Assembly: GCA_021851405.1 (NCBI GenBank)
Contig: JAJZDW010000016.1
Location: forward strand, 1 to 64,000
Origin: Pseudomonadota bacterium
GTDB lineage: Bacteria; Pseudomonadota; Gammaproteobacteria; Steroidobacterales; Steroidobacteraceae
DNA length: 64,000 bases
Reading direction: 5' to 3'
The notes under the pieces are model-generated. The model saw nothing but the letters and a program-made list of their open reading frames with translations, was not told where the DNA came from and did no database searches. Position 1 is the stretch's first letter, and each line of letters opens with the position of its first letter. Shown here piece after piece: positions 6,773 to 14,360 of the stretch. A program made the translations under genes and the position numbers.

Positions 6773-8164
6773 TCACAGGACGCCCTCCCCCGGAGCAGTC
6801 CCGCGGTAGTCAGCAGGCGCGAGGTAGGTCTGCCGCGAGCCTTGGCGCTCGCCCTTCGGCAGTTCGAGCTGCGCCAGCAGTCCTTGAGCGATGGCATGGC
6901 GAACGCCGCGGCGGATCGTGTCCCGCTTCAGTCGCTTACCGTCGACAATCGGGCCGCCCTCGTTCGCTAGCTCGCTTGCGGTCAGGCGCACCCCTGCACC
7001 ATTGGCGAGCTGCTGGCGCACGTAGTCCACCACGGCGGCCGCCTGCCGGGTCAGCTCCTCGAGGTCGCGCTCTGCGGCGTTCTGTTCGCGTTCAACGGCA
7101 TACTCGGCCGCGCTCGGTGAGCGCAGCGCCTCGAACCAGTACCCCCTGCGGCGCAGCCAGAGAGGCGGCGCAGCGTTCGGCTTCGCCCAGGACAGCTTGG
7201 TCCAGTACAGACGCAAGATACTCCCGGCCTCGATATCGCCCATCGTCGCCATCAGGGGCAGCGGTTCGTCGGGCTTCAGCGTCTCGGGCTTCACGCCAAC
7301 GAGCTGACGCACGAGCCGCGCCTCGTCGGACTTGGCCGTCCCGCCGCGGCTCGCGTACTGGTCGACGGTGCCGCTCCGCGCGACGTTCTGCGAGACGTGG
7401 TCGAGCATCTGCACGCACGCCCGCATGGCCATTGCGGTCTCGTGCATCATGGCCGCGAGGAAGGCGTGCCCGTCGTTGCCGTATCGGTCCCCAGGGCTAA
7501 AAAGCGCCTCGGGATCGAGCGTGATATAGACCGGCTGGATCGGCGCCAGGAGTTCAAGCAGCAAGTCGTACACGGGCGCGCGGTACATCTCGCCAGTGAA
7601 CTGCTCGACCTTGACGATGCGACCGTATCGCGACGGGTTCCAGCCAACGATCCGGATCAGCGCCTTGGCTTCGTTCGCCTGCGCCTCGCTAATCTGCCGG
7701 TTGTCGAGCGCGTCAGCGAGCGCGCGCTGTAGCACGTACCGCGCTCGGTCCGCGCCATCCTCGGCCGTCACGAGCACGCACGGGCCTTGCGCGCAGGGCT
7801 CGGTGTCGGGGTACGCAGGCAGACCGAGTGCAATGCGAACCTTTTCGGTCAGCGCGAGAGCGGTCTTGCCGGTGCCACCGGGACCACAAAGGCTTGCGCC
7901 CGCCTCGGGGAAGCGCGGGAATTGGACGAACCGGGGCGCCTCGGCTGCGTCAATCGCAGCAGGTCCCGCCTCGAGGTCCGCGATGATCGAGGCACGGACC
8001 GACGCTAGCGGATCATCGGTGCCCTTCTTCGGCGCCTCGCCTGCCGAGTCCGGCCCTTCGTTCATCCAGTCGGGCGGTTCGCCGATCGGTGCGCCTTGAT
8101 CGGGCGCCAACTTGACGCGCTCGAGTGCGGCCTCCAATGTCTTTGAATCGACATCAGTTATCAC
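6773..8164 (-). CDS. RepA-like AAA replicative ATPase
   Basis: A 463-residue ATPase of the RepA/RecA-like (AAA_25) type found as replicative helicase in phages, satellites and plasmids. Walker A is GPGGTGKT at about residues 94-101; the Walker B strand (VYITLDP) is near 215. After a linker, the last 100 residues (VRLTASELANEGG, then RDTIRRGVRHAIAQGLL) look like a winged helix for DNA binding. It starts at GTG 8164, overlapping the primase stop (GTGA), so the two are probably made together. The origin-like repeats follow immediately downstream. Confidence 0.8.
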   Translation of the reverse strand: MITDVDSKTLEAALERVKLAPDQGAPIGEPPDWMNEGPDSAGEAPKKGTDDPLASVRASIIADLEAGPAAIDAAEAPRFVQFPRFPEAGASLCGPGGTGKTALALTEKVRIALGLPAYPDTEPCAQGPCVLVTAEDGADRARYVLQRALADALDNRQISEAQANEAKALIRIVGWNPSRYGRIVKVEQFTGEMYRAPVYDLLLELLAPIQPVYITLDPEALFSPGDRYGNDGHAFLAAMMHETAMAMRACVQMLDHVSQNVARSGTVDQYASRGGTAKSDEARLVRQLVGVKPETLKPDEPLPLMATMGDIEAGSILRLYWTKLSWAKPNAAPPLWLRRRGYWFEALRSPSAAEYAVEREQNAAERDLEELTRQAAAVVDYVRQQLANGAGVRLTASELANEGGPIVDGKRLKRDTIRRGVRHAIAQGLLAQLELPKGERQGSRQTYLAPADYRGTAPGEGVL

Positions 8165-8964
8165 GGCGTCTCCTTTCGCGCGCCGATCCGTCGCAGGATG
8201 TCCGCTACGTCTTCACCGGCAACGGGCGATCGATAGACCGCGACCTCGCGGCCGGCCTTATTCCAGCGTTGCGCGCATTGAATCGCTGCACGCATCCCGG
8301 CTTGGTCGTGGTCCGCATAGACCGCAAGGCAATCGATGCCGGAAAGTACCGGGAAGGCCGCCATGTTGCCTGCATCAACTGTTGCCCATATCGGCGTGAA
8401 GGCGCGCGCCGATACAAGCGCGGTTTCTACGCCCTCCGCGAGCGCGAGCCCGTAGGTAACATCGGTATCCGGCCACAGGCGGATAACGCCTCCGCGTTTG
8501 CGGTGCCCTGCAAGCAGCAGTTTGTCGTGCTCGCCACCGGCTTTCCCGCGGCCGTCAGCAGCCAGCCGGGTGAAGTGCAGCGTTATCGGCGTAGCGCTTC
8601 GAGCATCAGTGACGCGCGCACACAGGCTCGGCGGGAACTTCGCGCCTCCCGGCAGGAAGTGCAGGTCAGAATCCACTGGCGGCAGGATGCAACCGCGGTG
8701 CTCGAGGTAGATCTGCCCGACCGTCCCGTGCAACGGCAGCGTGCGTCTCCATATCGCCTCTGCACGGTCCGACCAGTCGAGCGGCGCGGTCGAGTGAGCC
8801 GGCACCGGCACGATGTCAGGACGGCGCTCGAAATTCTCGGCTTTGGTGAATCCGCAGCGGTGGCAGTACAAAACAACGCCGCGTTCGTCGGCCGTAACGG
8901 CGAGCGCTCGATCTCGAGAGCCGCGGTCACAGACCGGGCAAGGCCCCCGTGTTGTTTTTGTCAC
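8161..8964 (-). CDS. TOPRIM primase with zinc finger
   Basis: A 267-residue primase of the phage/satellite type. Residues 8-40 form a zinc ribbon (CPVC, then CHRC), used for template recognition. The C-terminal half holds a TOPRIM fold: LALAEGVETALVSAR carries the conserved Glu and LAVYADHDQAGM the Asp pair that bind catalytic metal. The start is set at GTG 8964, which overlaps the upstream stop (GTGA); a longer reading to 9126 would overlap the neighbouring gene widely. Priming for the adjacent RepA-like helicase is inferred. Confidence 0.8.
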   Translation of the reverse strand: MTKTTRGPCPVCDRGSRDRALAVTADERGVVLYCHRCGFTKAENFERRPDIVPVPAHSTAPLDWSDRAEAIWRRTLPLHGTVGQIYLEHRGCILPPVDSDLHFLPGGAKFPPSLCARVTDARSATPITLHFTRLAADGRGKAGGEHDKLLLAGHRKRGGVIRLWPDTDVTYGLALAEGVETALVSARAFTPIWATVDAGNMAAFPVLSGIDCLAVYADHDQAGMRAAIQCAQRWNKAGREVAVYRSPVAGEDVADILRRIGARKETP

Positions 8965-9260
8965 GGCTGCACCGCCTGCGGCGAGAACAGCCGGATCTGT
9001 ATTCCGGGACGCCATCCACGTACACGCGGCAGGCACGTGGGACAAACTAACAGTCCTACAGGACGCTCTCGCATCCTGCAGGCAAATAGCCAGGAATCCG
9101 CAGGTGCCGGTTGCGAGCAGTACCAACAGTTATGACCGGCACCGAGCAGCCGCTCACGTTCCGCCTCGGCGATGGACGGAGTGATCGCGCGCAGCGCCAG
9201 GATTTTTTTGAGACGGTAGCCTCGGCGGCCGATTGGAGACAGCTCGACAAACGCGCTCAC
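8961..9260 (-). CDS. small zinc-finger phage protein, 99 aa
   Basis: A 99-residue protein with two Cys pairs, CWYC and CPTC, about 28 residues apart, a likely zinc-binding knuckle. Start set at GTG 9260 because it overlaps the upstream stop (GTGA); its own stop overlaps the primase GTG in the same way. Sits between regulators and primase, so an early or replication-accessory function is plausible. No family recognised. Confidence 0.6.
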   Translation of the reverse strand: MSAFVELSPIGRRGYRLKKILALRAITPSIAEAERERLLGAGHNCWYCSQPAPADSWLFACRMRERPVGLLVCPTCLPRVRGWRPGIQIRLFSPQAVQP

Positions 9261-9511
9261 AGGGCCGCCCGCCATGCATGAGCGAGTCGCTCGCCGCGCA
9301 GCCGCTCGAGGATCGCGCGCGGCTTCGCTTTCCAACTGTCGATTGTCGATCCGGCCGTGACAATCCGGCCGCGGCGCGGCTCGGGCAACCCGGCGATAAA
9401 TGCACCAATTGCCGATTGTGTTATGATCCGCGTGCCGTTCGTCCGAGCGGGTCCCTTCGAGTCAGCCGCCCGGGTGTAGCCAGCACCCGGTGCGGCGCAT
9501 ATCTGCGCCAC
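9257..9511 (-). CDS. hypothetical early phage protein, 84 aa
   Basis: An 84-residue basic protein started at GTG 9511, directly after the stop of the 89-residue regulator. The C-terminal helix (WKAKPRAILERLRGERLAHA) is amphipathic. No motif recognised. It is the second gene of the early operon and is coupled to the next by GTGA. Confidence 0.5.
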   Translation of the reverse strand: MAQICAAPGAGYTRAADSKGPARTNGTRIITQSAIGAFIAGLPEPRRGRIVTAGSTIDSWKAKPRAILERLRGERLAHAWRAAL

Positions 9512-9781
9512 TTAAGCCGCCTCGCTCGTTTTGCGATTCGGCGCCGGCACGTACCCCGGCACGTCGGCGGCTCGCTTCTCGAGCCAGCGCGTGTAACGCG
9601 CACCGAAAATGACAAGTTCGCGGCCAACGCGAGCAATGGCGCCCTCCTTGAGGAGGTCGTCACGGTGCGAACGGACAATGTACCGGGCACGCGAAGTCGT
9701 GCCGGGGAAGACTGAAGCGGGCCAGCCCTCCAAGTCCCACGAATGGGGCACGTCGGGGGCGGAATTAGAACGTGTGGACAT
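9512..9781 (-). CDS. excisionase-like winged-helix regulator
   Basis: An 89-residue protein, first gene of the early operon. The segment ARYIVRSHRDDLLKEGAIAR, followed by VGRELVIFGARYTRWLEK, fits the small winged-helix proteins often found near phage integrases, which act as excisionase or transcription regulator. The ATG has AGGAG 8 bases upstream. A 19-bp near-perfect palindrome lies 15 bp before the start and may be its operator. Distinguishing Xis from a Cro-like repressor is not possible here. Confidence 0.6.
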   Translation of the reverse strand: MSTRSNSAPDVPHSWDLEGWPASVFPGTTSRARYIVRSHRDDLLKEGAIARVGRELVIFGARYTRWLEKRAADVPGYVPAPNRKTSEAA

Positions 9782-9795
9782 CTGCGCTGCTCCTG

Positions 9796-9814
9796 GACCA
9801 ACACGGTGTTGGTC
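9796..9814. promoter_or_regulatory. operator-like 19-bp palindrome
   Basis: GACCAACAC and GTGTTGGTC are perfect 9-bp inverted arms around a single central G. The site is immediately upstream of the first gene of the early operon and just ahead of its ribosome-binding site, a typical location for a phage repressor operator. The cognate protein is unknown. Confidence 0.6.
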
Positions 9815-9858
9815 GTCTTGGCGCGCAGTTTGAAATGCCTATGCGTGTGTCGATAGGC

Positions 9859-9891
9859 GACAAAATGCCACTATTTTTGGGCTATTTTGTC
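9859..9891 (-). terminator. inverted repeat at end of integrase operon
   Basis: GACAAAAT (9859-9866) and ATTTTGTC (9884-9891) are perfect 8-bp arms with a 17-base AT-rich loop. The right arm overlaps the last codons of the 199-residue gene at 9882. Orientation and place fit a terminator for the integrase operon, although no T-run follows; an operator for the early promoter is the alternative. Confidence 0.35.
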
Positions 9892-10481
9892 CCCCGAGTC
9901 CGGGTGTGCTTTCGCGCCCGGGCGGCTCGCTTCTTCAGAGTGGGAGCGGATAGAACGGGGAGCCCGTTCGATCCACTGAGGCAGTCCAGGAAGTCCGCAA
10001 ACTCGAAATTGCTCATGCCGGCATGCGTGCGGCACAGCACCCGCAGACTTTCCGAGAGCCTCGTCGAGAACGCGATCGCTCGCCCCTTGCGCGGCCGATG
10101 CGCGCCCTTCCATCCGCGCATGCCGTCAGCCGCCCGCGCGGCGATCAGATAAAGGTCGATCGCCGCACTACGTCCGCCAATAGGCTGCTCCGCGCCCGCG
10201 AGCCCAATCTTCGCGTTGAAGGATCTGGCGCGCTCGACCTGAGCATGCACGCCGAGTTTCCTCAGCGCGGCGCCCGCCGCTTCGAGGTCCTTCTCGAGCT
10301 TCGCGGCGATCTTCGCGAGCTGTCGGATGCGCCCCGCGTGCGGCTCGCCTTGAGGGGCAATCTCGAGCCATCGCTCGATCTCAGCAACAGCCGCGGCGAT
10401 CAGCGCCTCTCGTTCAATCTTGAGCGGCCGCAGGGGTAACGCATTGGCCACGGCGCGGGCCAATTTCTGTGATGGAGTCAT
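9882..10481 (-). CDS. hypothetical protein downstream of integrase, 199 aa
   Basis: A 199-residue protein begun 9 bp after the integrase stop. It is helical throughout, with a probable coiled coil around residues 45-85 (IRQLAKIAAKLEKDLEAAGA) and a very basic C-terminus (KKRAARARKHTRTR), which suggests nucleic-acid contact. The middle reads AIDLYLIAARAADGMRGWKG. No known family recognised; same operon as the integrase. Confidence 0.6.
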   Translation of the reverse strand: MTPSQKLARAVANALPLRPLKIEREALIAAAVAEIERWLEIAPQGEPHAGRIRQLAKIAAKLEKDLEAAGAALRKLGVHAQVERARSFNAKIGLAGAEQPIGGRSAAIDLYLIAARAADGMRGWKGAHRPRKGRAIAFSTRLSESLRVLCRTHAGMSNFEFADFLDCLSGSNGLPVLSAPTLKKRAARARKHTRTRGTK

Positions 10482-10490
10482 GGCGCGCGC

Positions 10491-11585
10491 CTACTTCGCT
10501 TTGCCGCCGAGCCGCTCATTGAGCTTGTCCGCGCCGGTCGGCTTCGCGCCGGGCACCAAATGCGCGTATCGCTTCGACGTGGCCACGTTCTTGTGCCCGA
10601 GCTGGTGCGCCACTTCGGCGAGCGTTGCCCCTCCCTGGATCAGGAACGAAGCCGAAGCGTGCCGCAGGTCGTGCCATCTGACATCGGGCACGCCCGCCGC
10701 GGCGCGGACTCGTTCCCAGCGGTCGATCAGGGTGTAGCTCGGTAGCGGCTTGCCGTCAGCGCCCGCGAAGACATACGCGCCGGGCAGCGGCCGCACCTTC
10801 CCCGTGCGCAGCGGCTCAAGCGCGGCGAGCACCGCGGGCGGCATGTGTGCCCGGCGTGACGTGTCGGTCTTTGAAACGCGAATGGCAACGGTGTTTGTTT
10901 TGTCGTCTATGTCGCCCCATCGCACGCGGAGCTGCTCGCCCTGCCGGCAGCCGACGCCGAGGGAAAAAACGACGGCGGCATACATCAGGTCCGAATCCGC
11001 CCGCGCCGCCTCAAGCACGCGGCCGAGTTCCTCATCGCTCAGGAAGCGCTCGCGTGCCTTCGGCTCGGACAGCAGCAGCCGCGGCGGCCATACCAGATTC
11101 GGGGGCAGCAGGCCGGTTGAGCGCCCGAAGTTCAGCATGGCGCGCGCCGCGGCGAGGTAGCGATTGATCGTGCCGGCCTCGTAGTCCTTCGAGAGCGTGT
11201 CGCGCGCGGCGCGAAGCAGGACGGGGCTCGGGAATTCCAGCGCCTTGCTCGAGCCGTACTCGTTCACCCACCACGCAATTTGCCGCTCGCGCTCGCCGTG
11301 GGTGGCCAGGGCCTTGGTCTCCGGATCGGCGAGGTACTCATCCGCGAGCTGGCGCAGCGAAAGGCTGCCCACGTCCGAGCGCACTCCGCCGCGCACGCGC
11401 TGCTCGCGCAACGTCTTTTCCAGTCCCTCAGCCCATTGCTCGGCGGCCTTCTTCGCGCCCTTGCGTGCGTCTGGAAAGTCCCGCTCGTGGAACGTTCGGC
11501 TTGAGGGCTTGAAGGGGCGGATGCGCACCTGCGCGACGTAGCTGCGCGAGCCGTCGCTGTTCCGGCGTTCGTCGATTGTGGCCAT
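10491..11585 (-). CDS. int: tyrosine-family site-specific integrase
   Basis: A 364-residue recombinase that integrates and excises the element at the tRNA-Lys 3' end. An N-terminal arm-binding region and a SAM-like core-binding domain (about 75-170) precede the catalytic domain. All catalytic residues are present: R214 (GCRQGE), H305 and R308 (HDLRH), H331 (GHKN) and Y340 (KRYAHL). It lies about 385 bp from the tRNA and is preceded by a small gene and by a promoter overlapping tandem 11-bp repeats. It appears intact. Confidence 0.95.
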   Translation of the reverse strand: MATIDERRNSDGSRSYVAQVRIRPFKPSSRTFHERDFPDARKGAKKAAEQWAEGLEKTLREQRVRGGVRSDVGSLSLRQLADEYLADPETKALATHGERERQIAWWVNEYGSSKALEFPSPVLLRAARDTLSKDYEAGTINRYLAAARAMLNFGRSTGLLPPNLVWPPRLLLSEPKARERFLSDEELGRVLEAARADSDLMYAAVVFSLGVGCRQGEQLRVRWGDIDDKTNTVAIRVSKTDTSRRAHMPPAVLAALEPLRTGKVRPLPGAYVFAGADGKPLPSYTLIDRWERVRAAAGVPDVRWHDLRHASASFLIQGGATLAEVAHQLGHKNVATSKRYAHLVPGAKPTGADKLNERLGGKAK

Positions 11586-11586
11586 G

Positions 11587-11748
11587 TCAGCAGCCCTCCA
11601 CGATCGCGCAAAGGAGCGGAATCAGCCCTGCCGCGCGCCGCCCTCGATGCGATAGCGGCGTGTAGTTCATCTGATCCGCATTGAGCCGAAGCAGGAGCAT
11701 GAGCGCCCGGACGGATCGCCGGGACTTGATAGACTTGCCAGTAGCCAT
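11587..11748 (-). CDS. 53-residue basic protein upstream of integrase
   Basis: A 53-residue ORF whose ATG at 11748 follows GAGGTG at good spacing, so this start is preferred to the longer frame reaching 11841. The sequence is basic (KSIKSRRSVRALMLLLR). Its stop is one base before the integrase ATG, giving a probable two-gene transcript. It could be a recombination directionality factor or a small regulator; nothing in the sequence decides this. Confidence 0.45.
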   Translation of the reverse strand: MATGKSIKSRRSVRALMLLLRLNADQMNYTPLSHRGRRAAGLIPLLCAIVEGC

Positions 11749-11848
11749 TGCAGCACCTCGTATGCTGGTGATGGTCAGGCCTCGGTTGGTGTTACCAGCA
11801 CCCTCCGGGGCCGTCTTTTTTGTGCGCCGTGAATCGCGCACAAACGCA

Positions 11849-11878
11849 ATTCTACCCCCCTATCGGACCGAAGTGCAA
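11849..11878 (-). promoter_or_regulatory. putative integrase promoter
   Basis: On the minus strand TTGCAC (11873-11878), an 18-bp spacer and TAGAAT (11849-11854) make a good sigma-70-type promoter reading toward the small gene and the integrase. The -35 box lies inside one of the tandem 11-bp repeats, so occupancy of those repeats would repress integrase transcription. Confidence 0.55.
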
Positions 11879-11892
11879 ATTAAGTGCAAATT
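11871..11892. repeat. tandem 11-bp direct repeats, possible integrase arm sites
   Basis: AAGTGCAAATT occurs twice in perfect tandem. Short direct repeats close to an attachment core are the usual arm-type binding sites of tyrosine integrases; here they are about 80 bp from the tRNA end and overlap the integrase promoter. Arm site and operator functions may coincide. Confidence 0.5.
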
Positions 11893-11945
11893 CGTGGCTA
11901 TTTTTTAACCAAATTGGCCGAAAATCAGACAGCGGAAAAGCGCCT

Positions 11946-11955
11946 CAAGTACTTG
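11946..11955. promoter_or_regulatory. 10-bp perfect palindrome near attachment site
   Basis: CAAGTACTTG is a perfect palindrome 15 bp from the tRNA-Lys 3' end, inside the probable attachment region. It may be a site for an excisionase or host factor; it may also be chance. Confidence 0.3.
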
Positions 11956-11969
11956 TTTTTATTTGGCTT

Positions 11970-12042
11970 TGGGGCGTGACGGATTCGAACCGTCGACCAG
12001 CGGATTAAAAGTCCGATGCTCTACCGACTGAGCTAACGCCCC
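11970..12042 (-). tRNA. tRNA-Lys (TTT), phage attachment site
   Basis: A complete cloverleaf of 73 bases: acceptor stem GGGGCGT with ACGCCCC, D-arm TAGCTCAGTCGG, anticodon loop with TTT, and T-arm GGTTCGAATCC. CCA is not encoded: the discriminator A is followed by AAG. The element lies directly beyond the 3' end, so the T-arm/acceptor part is the probable att core; the second att copy would be left of the window. This tRNA next to queC is a known integration site in Pseudomonas aeruginosa. Confidence 0.97.
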
Positions 12043-12109
12043 AACGGGGTCGCGGCGAGGGTCCCGAAAGGGCCGCCGCAGGGGTGCGGATAATACCCGG
12101 ATACGCCGA

Positions 12110-12799
12110 TCACTGGTAGCGCGTGGGGTCCACGAGGCCCGCGGCCTCAAATCCCGCCCGGCGCAGCCGGCACGAATCGCACCGGCCGCAGGCCCGTCCC
12201 TGCGCATCCGCCTGGTAGCACGAGACCGTCATTCCGTAATCGACCCCGAGGGCCATCCCCTCGCGGATGATGCGCTCCTTGGTCCAGGTGATGAGCGGCG
12301 CTTCGATGCGGCAGGGATGGCCCTCGACGCCCGCCTTGGTGGCCCGCTGCGCCAGGTGGGCGAACGCGTCGACATATTCCGGCCGGCAGTCCGGATAGCC
12401 CGAATAATCGAGCGAATTGACGCCAATGAAGATGTGCTCGGCGCGGAGGACCTCGGCCCAGCCGAGCGCCAGCGAGAGCATGATGGTATTGCGGGCCGGC
12501 ACGTAAGTGACGGGGATCCCCTCGCTCGGGGTCTCGGGCACCGCAATCGAACGGTCGGTCAGGGCCGATCCGCCGATGCCGGCAAGGTCGACCCGCATCA
12601 CCCGGTGCTCGCGCGCCCCGAGCAACGCGGCCACCCGGGCCGCTGCGGTGAGCTCCGCCTCGTGACGCTGACCGTAGGCGATCGACAGCGCATAGCAGCG
12701 CAGGCCGCGCGCACGCGCAATCGCCAGCACGGTGGCCGAATCCAGGCCGCCCGAGAGCAGAACCACCGCGGGCGGGCCGCTCACGGGCGCCCCCGCCAC
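12110..12799 (-). CDS. queC: 7-cyano-7-deazaguanine synthase
   Basis: QueC makes preQ0 from 7-carboxy-7-deazaguanine, ammonia and ATP in the queuosine pathway. The ATP pyrophosphatase loop SGGLDS is at about residues 16-21, and PARNTIML and [17 protein letters not shown] are family hallmarks. Near the C-terminus four cysteines (SCY, then ACGRCDSC) form the zinc site. Start is GTG at 12799 or GTG at 12784. It lies 37 bp after queE and 67 bp before tRNA-Lys, in conserved gammaproteobacterial order. Length is normal. Confidence 0.95.
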   Translation of the reverse strand: MAGAPVSGPPAVVLLSGGLDSATVLAIARARGLRCYALSIAYGQRHEAELTAAARVAALLGAREHRVMRVDLAGIGGSALTDRSIAVPETPSEGIPVTYVPARNTIMLSLALGWAEVLRAEHIFIGVNSLDYSGYPDCRPEYVDAFAHLAQRATKAGVEGHPCRIEAPLITWTKERIIREGMALGVDYGMTVSCYQADAQGRACGRCDSCRLRRAGFEAAGLVDPTRYQ

Positions 12800-12836
12800 A
12801 ACACCCCAGAACGGAACCGTCGCGCGCGCTTGACCA

Positions 12837-13514
12837 TCATTTCCCCGGCGTATTGCCCCACAGCACCTTGTGCAGCTGCACTTGCAGCCGCACGGCCAAA
12901 CGATCCGCGAGGATCCACTCGGCCAGCTCGCGCGCCGGCAGCTGCTCGTAGCTGGGGGAGAACCATACCGTGCCGCGCTCGGCGAGCGCCAGCTCGCACA
13001 CCCGCGCGACGCTCCAGTCGTAATCCGCCCGATCGCAGATCACGAACTTCACCTGATCCTGCGCGCTGAGGCCGGCCAGCTCCTCATAGCGGTTGCGCGC
13101 CTCTTCGCCGGATCCCGGCGTCTTGACGTCGACCACTCGGACCACGCGCGGATCGATGCCCGCCAGGCTGAGCGCGCCGCTCGTCTCGAGCGAGACTCGC
13201 GAGCCCGCATCGCACAGGCGACGCATCAACTCCAGACATCCCTTTTGGGCTAGCGGCTCCCCGCCCGTGACGCACACGTACCGGGGGCCGAGTTCACTCA
13301 CCCGCTCGAGCACCTGATCGATGTCCCACCACTGTCCGCCGTGAAAGGCGTAGGCCGTATCGCAGTACTGGCAGCGCAGCGGACAGCCCGTGAGACGCAC
13401 GAAGGTGGTCGGAATACCGACCGTGTCCGCCTCGCCCTGCAGGGAGTAGAAGATTTCGGTGATCTTCAGCCGCGTCGCCGACGGCGACGGCGAGGCGGCC
13501 TGCGTCGTGCTCAC
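12837..13514 (-). CDS. queE: 7-carboxy-7-deazaguanine synthase
   Basis: QueE is the radical-SAM enzyme that rearranges 6-carboxytetrahydropterin to 7-carboxy-7-deazaguanine. The cluster motif CPLRCQYC is near residue 50, after EIFYSLQGE, the conserved N-terminal stretch of the family; TGGEPLAQ binds SAM. The start is set at GTG 13514, which overlaps the cpoB stop (GTGA) and gives 225 residues, close to the family norm; the frame stays open further upstream but inside cpoB. Works with the adjacent queC. Confidence 0.93.
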   Translation of the reverse strand: MSTTQAASPSPSATRLKITEIFYSLQGEADTVGIPTTFVRLTGCPLRCQYCDTAYAFHGGQWWDIDQVLERVSELGPRYVCVTGGEPLAQKGCLELMRRLCDAGSRVSLETSGALSLAGIDPRVVRVVDVKTPGSGEEARNRYEELAGLSAQDQVKFVICDRADYDWSVARVCELALAERGTVWFSPSYEQLPARELAEWILADRLAVRLQVQLHKVLWGNTPGK

Positions 13515-14341
13515 TGTCCGTGCGGGTGCAGCACGTGCGCGGCCCGCTTGGCCAAGTCCGTGCCCGGAAATTGCTTCACCAGCGCCTTCAGTTGCGCGTG
13601 TCCCGCACGGGTGTGACCCTGTGCGATCAGCGTATTGCCGAGATCGAACATCGCCGCGGCCGCCTTGGCCGAATCCGGCCAGCGCGTCAGCACGGTGCGA
13701 AAGCACTTCTCGGCCTTGCCGAAGTCCTGGTTCACGTAATGCGCCTCACCGAGCCAGTACTCGGCGTTCGGCGCAAGTGCGCTCGTGGGGTAGGTCTTCA
13801 GGAACCCCTTGAACCCGCTGATCGCCACCGAATAGCTGCCCGATTTCAGCGCATCGAAGGCCTGTTGGTAGACCGACTGCTGGGTCGGATCGACTCCGGA
13901 CATCATCCCGGCGAGCGAACCGGAACCGCCGCCGCCCGCGGCGGCGGTTCCACTCGAGGTCCCAGAACTGCCCGACGCGCCGGCATTCGCCGAACCCGCC
14001 GCAGCGTTGATCGCGGCCGCCTCGGCCGCGCTCGCGCGCTCCAGCTCTCCCATGCGTTTGGTCAGATCCGCATCGAGCGCACGCTGCTGGCGAGTGAACC
14101 GCCGATCGTGCTCCTGCAGGCTGTCGACTCGGCCGCGCAGGCTGCGCACCTCGGCCTGCAGCGCGTTCTGCTGCTGGGCGAGCTGCACCAGACTGCCATT
14201 GGAGACGAACTGCTCGAGCTTGCCCACCCGTGCGTCGAGATTATCGAGCCGCACTTGAGTGGGATCCGGACCGGTGGCGCAGCCGCTGAGCAGCGTCACC
14301 AGCAGCGCCGCAGCCGGCGCCAGCACGCGCAAGGCACGCAT
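13511..14341 (-). CDS. cpoB: cell-division coordinator CpoB (YbgF)
   Basis: A 276-residue periplasmic protein that links Tol-Pal activity to septal peptidoglycan synthesis. An N-terminal export signal ends at LLSGCA; a Cys there would fit a lipobox, which is unusual because many homologues are soluble. Residues about 30-105 are a trimerising coiled coil, followed by a Gly/Ser/Ala-rich linker and three TPR-like repeats (VYQQAFDALKSGSY, EYWLGEAHYVNQDF, MFDLGNTLIAQGH). Last gene of the Tol-Pal run before queE. Confidence 0.93.
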   Translation of the reverse strand: MRALRVLAPAAALLVTLLSGCATGPDPTQVRLDNLDARVGKLEQFVSNGSLVQLAQQQNALQAEVRSLRGRVDSLQEHDRRFTRQQRALDADLTKRMGELERASAAEAAAINAAAGSANAGASGSSGTSSGTAAAGGGGSGSLAGMMSGVDPTQQSVYQQAFDALKSGSYSVAISGFKGFLKTYPTSALAPNAEYWLGEAHYVNQDFGKAEKCFRTVLTRWPDSAKAAAAMFDLGNTLIAQGHTRAGHAQLKALVKQFPGTDLAKRAAHVLHPHGQ

Positions 14342-14360
14342 GGAAGCTCCCGCGCCCCGC

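Noticed and set aside
6321-6776. Minus-strand frame of 151 residues beginning MSVLGELGELGES, overlapping the RepA-like stop
   Set aside because: Its N-terminus is only the translation of the tandem 9-bp repeats and hairpins; the rest is low-complexity Arg/Pro/Ala and overlaps a better gene at its end.
9772-10152. Plus-strand frame of 126 residues as a possible phage repressor
   Set aside because: Overlaps the regulator start, the palindrome and the 199-residue gene; no helix-turn-helix pattern seen.
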